Part shown: piece by piece, positions 53,420-60,687 of the stretch
Layout: every line of letters begins with the position of its first letter
How positions within the stretch are numbered: the stretch's first letter is position 1
Origin: Imtechella halotolerans
GTDB taxonomy: Bacteria; Bacteroidota; Bacteroidia; Flavobacteriales; Flavobacteriaceae
NCBI RefSeq assembly: GCF_028743515.2
Contig: NZ_CP117969.2
Location: forward strand, 1,831,501-1,895,500
DNA: 64,000 nt
Direction of reading: 5' to 3'
Translations under genes and position numbers: made by a program
Notes under the pieces: model-generated
What the model was told of the DNA's origin: nothing
Database searches by the model: none
What the model saw: the letters and a program-made list of their open reading frames with translations, nothing else

Positions 53420-55051
53420 ATGCACAAAATCAGCATTTTGATTGTAGTTTCTGTTATTTCCCTATCCTGCTCCTTTTCTACTAAGAAGCAAGAAAAAACG
53501 ACAAAAAATAACATTGCGACAATCACCATATTACACACCTCAGACATTCATGGTCAACTTTTTCCCCATGACGAACTATTTTGGGAAAATGAACAAATAA
53601 CTTTCAAAAAATTAGGGGGTCTTGCTCATATGAAAACCTTGTTTGAGAAAGAAAAATCAAAAAACCCCGAAGGGACAATCATTCTTGACGGAGGAGATCT
53701 TATTCAAGGAAGTGCTGTTGCGGCCTTATCTAAGGGAGCCGCATTTGGTCCTATAATAAAAGCCATGGAATATGATTTTCTAATTCCCGGAAACTGGGAG
53801 GTCGTGTATGGAAAAGAACAAATGATGAGGGTCCTTGAATCCTTTGAAACGCCCATAATTTCAGGTAATATGTACCATGAATCTACTGGAAAACACATAT
53901 ATGCACCCTACATTATTAAAGAAATTAAAGGTGTAAAACTTGGGTTTATTGCTTACAACGACCCTGAAATTCCTATTAGACAAAACCCTTCATTCAGTAA
54001 AGGGATCCGCTTTGATCCAGTTCAAGAGAATTTATCCAAACTCATCAAAGAATTAAAAGAAGAAAAAAAAGTTGATATCCTTTTTTTAGTTACTCATATT
54101 GGAATTAGTAAACAATATGATTTAGCCAACCAACCCTATTTGGAACAGGTTGATTATATACTTGGGAATGATACACATGAACGTATTCGAAAACCTATAA
54201 AGGGGAAATACACAAAAATTACAGAACCAGGGGCTTTTGCTTCCTTTGTCGGCAAACTTTCTTTAAAAGTTAAAAATGGAACCATTATTGAAGAAAACTA
54301 CAACCTTATCGAAGTGGAACCAAAAATATACCCATCGAATGCTATTGTTGCCTCTAAAATAGAAGCAGCAGTAGCTCCTTATACTTCTATTACTGAAGAC
54401 ATAATAGGCTACACCTCTACTCCATTATATCGCTATTTTGTAGTGGAAAACCCAATGGACAATTTTATCACAGATGCATTACGCTGGAAAACAGGCACTG
54501 ATATAGCCATCTCTAACGGTTTTAGATTTAGCCCTCCTATTAATGTTGAAAAAAATGGAAAGGCAGCAATTACAAAGGGTCATTTATGGAACATGGTCCC
54601 TGTTAATGAAAATGTAAAAATTGGAAAGGCATCTGGAAAACAAATTAAAAACTGGCTAGAAAATGAAATTCACAATGTGTTTGCCAAGAATCCTACTGAG
54701 CGTTTCGGCGGATGGTTATTACGGTTTTCAGGAATGGAGCTTTTATTTTATTCAAATAAAGAAAAAGGACAGCGTATAGCTGAGATAAAAATCAACCATA
54801 TTCCTTTAGATGAAAAAAAACTATATACAATTGCGGCATGCAGACGTGAGGGCGAACCTATGCACATGTTATGCCGAATGCCTCACGCCATTGACACTAA
54901 AATAATGGATTACACCATACATGATGTCTTAGAAGACTATCTAAAGGAAAAAGGTACTATTGCTCCTGTAAACGATGGTCGAGCCCGAGCTATCGATTTA
55001 CCTCCTAATGTACTTTCTCAGCTACCAGGAACTGATTATCATTTTCATTAA
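53420..55051 (+). CDS. SoxB-like metallophosphoesterase / 5'-nucleotidase-family lipoprotein
   Basis: Protein of 543 residues. Lipobox ISLSC (C17), calcineurin-like domain (about 33-300) and 5'-nucleotidase C-terminal domain (about 320-530). Metal ligands: SDIHG (D42, H44), GGD (D93), N125, VTHIG (His), and NDTHE. The catalytic GNHE motif of nucleotidases is GNWEVVYG here (N125, W126), so the His of the His-Asp dyad is missing. A Trp at this place and the C-terminal GGWLLRFSGMELLF, followed by GQRIAEIKIN, recall the thiosulfohydrolase SoxB more than nucleotidases. DoxX and DsrE genes follow within 13 and 5 bp, which also point to sulfur compounds. No SoxYZ in the window, so the substrate is open. 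Confidence 0.8.
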   Translation: MHKISILIVVSVISLSCSFSTKKQEKTTKNNIATITILHTSDIHGQLFPHDELFWENEQITFKKLGGLAHMKTLFEKEKSKNPEGTIILDGGDLIQGSAVAALSKGAAFGPIIKAMEYDFLIPGNWEVVYGKEQMMRVLESFETPIISGNMYHESTGKHIYAPYIIKEIKGVKLGFIAYNDPEIPIRQNPSFSKGIRFDPVQENLSKLIKELKEEKKVDILFLVTHIGISKQYDLANQPYLEQVDYILGNDTHERIRKPIKGKYTKITEPGAFASFVGKLSLKVKNGTIIEENYNLIEVEPKIYPSNAIVASKIEAAVAPYTSITEDIIGYTSTPLYRYFVVENPMDNFITDALRWKTGTDIAISNGFRFSPPINVEKNGKAAITKGHLWNMVPVNENVKIGKASGKQIKNWLENEIHNVFAKNPTERFGGWLLRFSGMELLFYSNKEKGQRIAEIKINHIPLDEKKLYTIAACRREGEPMHMLCRMPHAIDTKIMDYTIHDVLEDYLKEKGTIAPVNDGRARAIDLPPNVLSQLPGTDYHFH

Positions 55052-55063
55052 TATACATTTCAG

Positions 55064-55468
55064 ATGAAAAACACAGAAGAATATCAAATCAATTATACAT
55101 CCATTCTCATTTTAAGAATTGCAACCAGTTCAATTTTCATAGTGGCTAGTCTTAGTCATCTATTTCAAATTGAAAAAACCGTCAATCGAATAGCTCAAGC
55201 TAAATTTGGTTTTATTGGACAACTACTGGGGCCTCCAGAGATTGCAGTTGTAGCTTCAGGAATACTAATGTTAATTTCAGGCCTTTCTTTAGCCTTAGGA
55301 TATAAAACAAGATACGCAGCTATATTACTTATAGCAATATTAATTCCTATTACAATTACCATTCAGGTTGGACAGTTAACAACACTTGGTCCTCTATTCA
55401 AAAATGTAGCTATTCTAGGAGGACTCCTATTCTTTACTATGAACCCAAAATTTAAAAAACAAAAATAA
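55064..55468 (+). CDS. DoxX family membrane protein
   Basis: Protein of 134 residues with four hydrophobic spans (about 14-34, 50-75, 80-98, 107-125) and the DoxX pattern RIATSSIFIVASLSHLFQI (first span) with GPPEIAVVASGILMLISGLSLALGYKTR (read as ISGLSLALGYKTRYAA). DoxX/DoxD relatives are subunits of thiosulfate:quinone oxidoreductase or partners of thiosulfate sulfurtransferases. Second gene of the operon, 13 bp after the SoxB-like gene and 5 bp before the DsrE gene, which suggests a quinone-linked step. Confidence 0.88.
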   Translation: MKNTEEYQINYTSILILRIATSSIFIVASLSHLFQIEKTVNRIAQAKFGFIGQLLGPPEIAVVASGILMLISGLSLALGYKTRYAAILLIAILIPITITIQVGQLTTLGPLFKNVAILGGLLFFTMNPKFKKQK

Positions 55469-55472
55469 AATC

Positions 55473-55886
55473 ATGAAAAAATTCGTCAGTATTCTAATAC
55501 TTATTTTAAGTTCATTCACCTATCAGGTTTACGCACAAGAAAATAGTGATACCAGAAATTATGTTGTCCTTACACGAAATATCGAACAAATGAAACCTAT
55601 ACTACTTGCTGCCAAAAATCTTGCTGTTGAAGATGGGAGTTCCTTTGGTGCTTTCCAGGTGATTATTTGTGGTAAAGCAGTAACTGATTTAACAAATCCT
55701 GAAAAAACAAAAGAATTTATCTCCTTAGCCGAAAAATACAATGTAGTCATTTTTGCCTGTGGGTTCTCACTCGAAAAATTCAATGTAGACACCTCCCTAC
55801 TGCCATCTGAATTTAAAACTATTGAAAACGGAATTTTCTATAGTTTACAACTTCAAAAAAAAGGGTATTTCAGTGTAAGTCTATAA
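55473..55886 (+). CDS. Exported DsrE-family protein
   Basis: Protein of 137 residues with a signal peptide (1-21, ending VYAQ), then a Rossmann-like DsrE fold (about 28-137). Two cysteines sit on strand ends, in FQVIICGKAV and VVIFACGFSL, positions where DsrE/TusD proteins carry the sulfur-transfer Cys. Most DsrE proteins are cytosolic; export to the periplasm with a lipoprotein phosphoesterase and DoxX is notable. Last gene of the operon and followed by a strong terminator. Sulfur transfer is inferred. Confidence 0.85.
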   Translation: MKKFVSILILILSSFTYQVYAQENSDTRNYVVLTRNIEQMKPILLAAKNLAVEDGSSFGAFQVIICGKAVTDLTNPEKTKEFISLAEKYNVVIFACGFSLEKFNVDTSLLPSEFKTIENGIFYSLQLQKKGYFSVSL

Positions 55887-55889
55887 ATT

Positions 55890-55918
55890 AAAGCTCCAGT
55901 AATATACTGGAGCTTTTC
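55890..55918 (+). terminator. Terminator of the SoxB-like/DoxX/DsrE operon
   Basis: AAAGCTCCAGTA (55890-55901) pairs perfectly with TACTGGAGCTTT (55905-55916) around ATA, followed by TT. Confidence 0.9.
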
Positions 55919-55974
55919 TTCTTAAAAGAGATCTCATTTTATTATTTTTGAATAAATCACATAAACCAACAAAT

Positions 55975-56832
55975 ATGAAATGGAAAGGAAGACGTCAAAG
56001 TGACAATGTTGATGATAGAAGAGGTCGTTCTTCAAAAGGTACAGTAATAGCCGGTGGAGGTACTATTGGTATTATCATTTTACTATTACAACTCTTTGGA
56101 GGGGAAACAGGTCAAATGATTGCTCCTGTTTTGGAACAGATGAATGATACAACTGTTACTGAAAAATCCTCCACAGAAGACCTAACCTCCGAAGAAATAG
56201 AACTAGGTAATTTTGCAAAAACGGTCTTGGCTGATACTGAAGATATTTGGACTAAAATCTTTAAGGAAAATAATCTTGGCACTTATCCAATGCCCAAAAT
56301 GGTATTATTTTCTGAGATGGTACATACTGAATGTGGTGGCGCTAGTTCAGCCTCCGGTCCATTTTATTGTCCAGCTGACCAAACTGTATACATGGATTTA
56401 GATTTTTTCAAGGAGCTACATGGAAGATTTGGCGCTAAAGAAGGGGACTTTGCCATAGCCTATGTTATAGCTCATGAGGTAGGGCATCATATTCAAACTG
56501 TTGTAGGAACTTCTGCTAAAGTAAGACAGTTACAAAGTAAAAGTTCAAAAACAGCTAGTAACAAATTAAGTGTTGCACAAGAACTACAAGCTGATTTCTA
56601 TGCTGGAATATGGGCTCATTACAATCAAAAATACTTAGATTCCGACGACATAGAAGAAGCGTTGAGTGCTGCAAATGCTGTAGGCGATGATACAATACAA
56701 CGAAGAAATCAAGGACAAATAGTTCCTGATTCATTTACTCATGGCACTTCTAAGCAACGAATGGAGTGGTTTATGAAAGGTTATGAAACGGGAGACATAA
56801 AAGAAGGAGATACCTTTTCAAACACTCTTTAA
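55975..56832 (+). CDS. Neutral zinc metallopeptidase, YpfJ/KPN_02809 family
   Basis: Protein of 285 residues from the ATG at 55975 (MKWKGRRQSDNVDDRRG, the conserved family N-terminus); the TTG at 55948 is rejected. One membrane span (about 23-42, TVIAGGGTIGIIILLLQLF) and a peptidase domain with PFYCPADQTVYMDLDFF, the zinc motif VIAHEVGHHIQ (HExxH), and LSVAQELQADFYAGIWAH (third ligand Glu). The topology puts the catalytic domain outside the cytoplasm. The physiological substrate is unknown. Closed by a palindromic terminator shared with a convergent small gene. Confidence 0.93.
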   Translation: MKWKGRRQSDNVDDRRGRSSKGTVIAGGGTIGIIILLLQLFGGETGQMIAPVLEQMNDTTVTEKSSTEDLTSEEIELGNFAKTVLADTEDIWTKIFKENNLGTYPMPKMVLFSEMVHTECGGASSASGPFYCPADQTVYMDLDFFKELHGRFGAKEGDFAIAYVIAHEVGHHIQTVVGTSAKVRQLQSKSSKTASNKLSVAQELQADFYAGIWAHYNQKYLDSDDIEEALSAANAVGDDTIQRRNQGQIVPDSFTHGTSKQRMEWFMKGYETGDIKEGDTFSNTL

Positions 56833-56860
56833 ACTATTTTATTTATTCAGTTCCAAATAA

Positions 56861-56884
56861 AAAAGCCGCAAAATTGCGGCTTTT
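56861..56884. terminator. Bidirectional terminator after the metallopeptidase gene
   Basis: AAAAGCCGCAA (56861-56871) pairs with TTGCGGCTTTT (56874-56884), two-base loop. It also ends the convergent small gene at 56920-57051. Confidence 0.88.
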
Positions 56885-56919
56885 ACAATAGTATTTTTTT
56901 TATCATACGCTCTAAGTTG

Positions 56920-57051
56920 TTAAGCGAAAACTCCTATAAAATTGAGTAACGTTGTAATTAATACAAAGGTTAAGAATGCAATCAACAAAAACACTACGGT
57001 TTTTAATACGATTGGCAAAAACGTAGAATTACTTTGAATACTTTGCCCCAT
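56920..57051 (-). CDS. 43-residue single-span membrane protein
   Basis: A frame too short for usual cut-offs: MGQSIQSNSTFLPIVLK at the start, one strong transmembrane segment (about 18-37, VVFLLIAFLTFVLITTLL) and the tail NFIGVFA. The hydrophobic distribution, polar N-terminus and placement 36 bp from a shared terminator support a real gene; no competing frame overlaps it. The upstream region (57052-57222) is otherwise empty. I know no named family, although similar tiny proteins are common in Flavobacteriaceae. Confidence 0.6.
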   Translation of the reverse strand: MGQSIQSNSTFLPIVLKTVVFLLIAFLTFVLITTLLNFIGVFA

Positions 57052-57222
57052 GGTAAAATTGATTAAGAGATTAGACAAACAGTTAAAATTGAAAATCGAA
57101 ACATTTTTGACACCTGACTTTCAATAGGTTAAAGATACAAAATAATTCAAACACTCAAGGAGATGTTATGCGATTTTTAACTCCAATTGTTAACAAAGTT
57201 ATAATTATAACAATCTCTTTTT

Positions 57223-57909
57223 TTACACACCTTCGGAAAGCCTCTTCAATTTAGGCACATTCGAAAGCTTAATGCGTTTTCCATCCATGTTAATAAGTCC
57301 TTGTTTTCCAAAATCGGAAAGCATCCTTATAAGAGACTCAGTGGCAGTACCGACCATATTTCCTAGTTCCTCCCTAGATAAGTGCACCTTCAAAAATCCT
57401 TCACTATCGGTCCCAAAATTATCGTCAAGATAAAGAAGGGCATCTGCTAGACGCTGTTTGACCGTTTTTTGAGCCATATCAACAATTGTGTTGTTGGCCT
57501 CTTTAAGGTCATGACATACATCTCGTACAACTTCAACTGAAAAATTAGGATTACTTCGAAATGCTGTTAAGATTTCATCTTTGGGAATAAAACACACCAT
57601 CATATCCTCTACAGCTACTGCTGAAAGATTAACTGCTTCTTCACTAATTACACTTCGCTGACCTAAAATATCCCCTTTTTTGATAAATCTTACTATTTGA
57701 CTTTTACCGTTAGAACTCAGCTTGGTAAGTTTACAAACACCATCCTTAACACAAAACACGCCATTAAGGTATTCACCCTCCTCAAAAATAACTTCACCTT
57801 TCCGAATAATTTGGGAGCTTTTACACTCAGAAATACGCAATAGTTCATCTTTTGTCATTGCTTTAATTGAACTAAATTGCCTCACAATACACTGCTCACA
57901 TTTGCTCAT
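57223..57909 (-). CDS. Crp/Fnr family transcriptional regulator of the cbb3 gene set
   Basis: Protein of 228 residues. Effector domain (about 15-125) with GEVIFEEGEYLNGVFCVKDG, read as EVIFEEGEYLNGVF, then KGDILGQRS; dimer helix; C-terminal HTH_Crp (about 150-215) with HLSREELGNMVGTATESLIRMLSDF (core REELGNMVGTATESLIR). An N-terminal CEQC (C4, C7) plus C28 and later C53 and C59 resemble the Cys arrangement of Fnr-type sensors, though a [4Fe-4S] set is not certain. Divergent to the copper ATPase of cbb3 assembly; an ATGACAATTATCAT site lies between them. Oxygen control of the oxidase genes is likely. Confidence 0.92.
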   Translation of the reverse strand: MSKCEQCIVRQFSSIKAMTKDELLRISECKSSQIIRKGEVIFEEGEYLNGVFCVKDGVCKLTKLSSNGKSQIVRFIKKGDILGQRSVISEEAVNLSAVAVEDMMVCFIPKDEILTAFRSNPNFSVEVVRDVCHDLKEANNTIVDMAQKTVKQRLADALLYLDDNFGTDSEGFLKVHLSREELGNMVGTATESLIRMLSDFGKQGLINMDGKRIKLSNVPKLKRLSEGV

Positions 57910-57958
57910 ACTGGTACACTTTTAAAGGGTGAAATTCACAGGTAAATATAGCTATTTT

Positions 57959-57972
57959 ATGACAATTATCAT
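57959..57972 (+). promoter_or_regulatory. Fnr/Crp-type operator, site 1 (copper ATPase promoter)
   Basis: ATGACAATTATCAT, one mismatch from a perfect palindrome and 13 of 14 identical to site 2 at 60406-60419. CATCTTTG at 57995-58002 (7 of 8 match to TAnnTTTG) starts 36 nt after the site start. Expected transcription start about 58009, so the site is centred near -43, as for class II activation. On the other strand it would cover the -33 region of the regulator gene. Confidence 0.75.
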
Positions 57973-58023
57973 AGTCTATCTTGCGTTATATAGACATCTT
58001 TGCATCAGGTAATTGAGCAATTT

Positions 58024-60399
58024 ATGGGTACTTCTTGTTTTCACTGCGGAAGCGATTGTGAATCGCATCCAATTCTTTTTGATGAAAAACCATTTTGTTG
58101 TAACGGTTGTAAGACCGTGTATGAAATATTCTCTGAAAATAATCTTACATGCTATTACGACTTAGAACGCAGTCCAGGAGCTATTCCTCAAGAAATTTCC
58201 GGGAAATACAACTTTCTAGACAATCAGGCAATTGTTGAAAAACTACTTGAATTCAATGATGCCAATGTCCAAATAATAACTTTATATATACCTCATATTC
58301 ACTGCAGCTCGTGTATTTGGATTCTAGAAAATCTTCAAAAGTTAAAAAAGGGTATTACGGCCTCAATAGTCGATTTTCCCAAAAAAACGGTACGCATAAC
58401 CTATCAACCAGAAAATGTTACCCTTAAAGAACTTGTATTACTGCTTAGTAGTATAGGGTATGAGCCTTATATAAGTCTAGAAAATTATGAGGGTGGAAAA
58501 AAACGAATCAATCGGAGCATTATCTATAAATTAGGCGTTGCTGGTTTTGCTTTTGGAAATGTTATGCTTCTTTCATTCCCTGAATATTTTGAAGTGGATG
58601 AATTTTGGCTTAATCAATATAAACCCTTCTTTAGATGGATTATGTTTGCCTTATCACTTCCAGTTGTATTTTATGCATCCAGTGATTATTTCAGCTCTGC
58701 ATGGAAAGGTATTAAAACACGCTTTTTAAATATAGACATTCCCATTGCCCTTGGTATTTTGGCCTTGTTTCTTAGAAGTACCTATGAGGTACTAACAGAT
58801 ACAGGTCAGGGATTCTTTGATAGTTTAACTGGTTTACTCTTTTTCTTGCTACTTGGGAAGTTTTTTCAACAAAAAACATATAACTTTCTTTCCTTTGAAA
58901 GAGATTATAAAAGCTATTTTCCCATAGGGATTACCAAAATACATCCAGACGGTAAAGAGGAAAGCATTCAAGTTTACGACATCATTCAAGGTGATAGACT
59001 TCTCATTCGGAATGAGGAACTAATACCTGTAGACAGCATTCTTATTAAAGGAAAAGGAAGAATTGACTATAGCTTTGTCACAGGTGAGGCTGCCCCTGTA
59101 AAGAAGGAAAGTGGCGATAAGTTATTTGCTGGTGGTAAACAAGTCGAAGGAGCAATTGAAATAGAAGCCCTCAAAAGTGTATCTCAAAGTTATCTAACTC
59201 AATTATGGAGTAATGATGTATTCAGTAAAGACAAGCATGACTCATTTAAGACGCTAACTGACACCATTAGCCAATACTTCACAGTGATAATTTTACTCAT
59301 TGCCACTGCTTCTACAGCATACTGGTGGTGGATTGCCGACAGTACTGTAGCCTTAAATGTTTTTACAGCCGTACTAATTATTGCTTGTCCATGTGCCCTA
59401 GCCATGTCAGCTCCCTTCACTCTAGGCAACATTTTGCGCATTTTTGGAAAGAAAAAATTCTATTTAAAAAATGCCAAGGTAATTGAACAGTTAGCAAAAA
59501 TAAACACTGTAATTTTTGATAAAACTGGAACAATAACGTCGGCTCAAAAATCGGCAATCACCTACGATGGTAATTACATCACACCAGAAGAAGAAATCTT
59601 GCTTAAGAACACTTTAAGAAACTCAAACCATCCACTTAGTAGACAATTATATACTATTTTAAAAACAAATAATATTGTAACTATTGATCAATACGAGGAA
59701 CATACCGGAAAAGGTATTCAAGGGAGCTACAATGGAAAACATATAAAAATAGGTTCAGCTAATTTCGTTGGAAGTGCTGTATCACATGATGCACTAAAGA
59801 CAAGTGTGCATATCAGTACAGATAATAAATATCTTGGAAAGTTCACTTTCGCCAATAAGTATAGAGAAGGCGTTTCCAGTTTATTTAAAAGGTTACGATC
59901 CTACTATGATCTGGTGATACTATCTGGTGATAATCAAAGTGAACGAGAAAATCTCATGAAACTACTCCCTTCAAAAACTAAACTATTCTTCAATCAAAAA
60001 CCTGAAGATAAACTTGAATACATCAAACACCATCAAAATGAAGGTGCCAAAGTATTAATGATAGGAGATGGACTAAACGATGCAGGAGCATTAAAACAAA
60101 GTGATGTAGGGGTAGCTTTAGCCGAAAATGTGAATGTTTTTTCACCAGCATGTGACGCCATTATGGATGCCTCTAAACTTTCTGAGTTAGATACTTTCCT
60201 AAAAATAAGCAAACAGGCTATAACTATTATTAAACTCAGTTTTACGGTTTCCTTTTTATACAATATTGTAGGGCTATCCTTTGCAATAACGGCAAATTTA
60301 TCACCAGTGGTAGCAGCTATTTTAATGCCAATGAGCTCCATTAGCATAGTGATATTTACTACGATAGCTTCAAACTGGGTGGGTAGAAAATTAAAATAA
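58024..60399 (+). CDS. ccoI: Copper-type P1B ATPase of cbb3 oxidase assembly (CcoI/FixI-like)
   Basis: Protein of 791 residues from the ATG at 58024 (TTG at 58000 lies in the -7 element). The N-terminus has a Cys cluster (CFHCGSDC, FCCNGCKTVYEIF) typical of Bacteroidota CcoI proteins, then an HMA-like domain with CSSC (C94, C97), eight membrane spans, the CPC motif (C455-P456-C457), the phosphorylation loop DKTGTIT (499-505) and GDGLNDAGALKQSDVGVAL. It exports Cu(I) for CuB insertion into cytochrome cbb3. Divergent from an Fnr-type regulator and followed by ccoS, ccoNO, ccoQ and ccoP. Confidence 0.93.
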   Translation: MGTSCFHCGSDCESHPILFDEKPFCCNGCKTVYEIFSENNLTCYYDLERSPGAIPQEISGKYNFLDNQAIVEKLLEFNDANVQIITLYIPHIHCSSCIWILENLQKLKKGITASIVDFPKKTVRITYQPENVTLKELVLLLSSIGYEPYISLENYEGGKKRINRSIIYKLGVAGFAFGNVMLLSFPEYFEVDEFWLNQYKPFFRWIMFALSLPVVFYASSDYFSSAWKGIKTRFLNIDIPIALGILALFLRSTYEVLTDTGQGFFDSLTGLLFFLLLGKFFQQKTYNFLSFERDYKSYFPIGITKIHPDGKEESIQVYDIIQGDRLLIRNEELIPVDSILIKGKGRIDYSFVTGEAAPVKKESGDKLFAGGKQVEGAIEIEALKSVSQSYLTQLWSNDVFSKDKHDSFKTLTDTISQYFTVIILLIATASTAYWWWIADSTVALNVFTAVLIIACPCALAMSAPFTLGNILRIFGKKKFYLKNAKVIEQLAKINTVIFDKTGTITSAQKSAITYDGNYITPEEEILLKNTLRNSNHPLSRQLYTILKTNNIVTIDQYEEHTGKGIQGSYNGKHIKIGSANFVGSAVSHDALKTSVHISTDNKYLGKFTFANKYREGVSSLFKRLRSYYDLVILSGDNQSERENLMKLLPSKTKLFFNQKPEDKLEYIKHHQNEGAKVLMIGDGLNDAGALKQSDVGVALAENVNVFSPACDAIMDASKLSELDTFLKISKQAITIIKLSFTVSFLYNIVGLSFAITANLSPVVAAILMPMSSISIVIFTTIASNWVGRKLK

Positions 60400-60405
60400 T
60401 CAAAT

Positions 60406-60419
60406 ATGACAATTGTCAT
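60406..60419 (+). promoter_or_regulatory. Fnr/Crp-type operator, site 2 (ccoS promoter)
   Basis: ATGACAATTGTCAT is a perfect 14-bp palindrome 6 bp after the ATPase stop. The -7 element TATTTTTG (60442-60449) starts exactly 36 nt after the site start, the same phasing as at site 1, placing the centre near -43. This marks a second promoter for ccoS-ccoNO-ccoQ-ccoP. Confidence 0.8.
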
Positions 60420-60471
60420 TTTATGATTTTGTTATGAAAAGTATTTTTGTTTAACTTACTTTCAAAAAAGT

Positions 60472-60684
60472 ATGAGCGTCATTTATATGTTAATTACAAT
60501 TAGTATAGCAGTTGCTATTGTATTTTTTGTATTGTTTGTCTTAGCAGTACGTAAAGGACAATACGATGACAGTTATACACCATCAGTTCGGATGCTATTT
60601 GATGACGAATTGATAAAGAACCCTGAAGAAATAAAAAAAGAGACTACAGAAGAATCCAATACTAATACTAATCAACAATCATAA
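60472..60684 (+). CDS. ccoS: cbb3-type cytochrome oxidase assembly protein CcoS
   Basis: Protein of 70 residues: one N-terminal span (about 3-25, IYMLITISIAVAIVFFVLFV), then the CcoS signature LAVRKGQYDDSYTPSVRMLFDDE (core KGQYDDSYTPSVRML) and an acidic tail. CcoS is needed for haem and copper insertion in the cbb3 oxidase. It starts 73 bp after the ATPase, behind its own promoter, and is 3 bp from ccoNO. Confidence 0.93.
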   Translation: MSVIYMLITISIAVAIVFFVLFVLAVRKGQYDDSYTPSVRMLFDDELIKNPEEIKKETTEESNTNTNQQS

Positions 60685-60687
60685 TCT

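Noticed and set aside
53420-55051. Ordinary UshA-type 5'-nucleotidase
   Set aside because: Catalytic His of the GNHE motif is Trp, and the C-terminal region and neighbours fit a SoxB-like role better; kept only as the broader family name.
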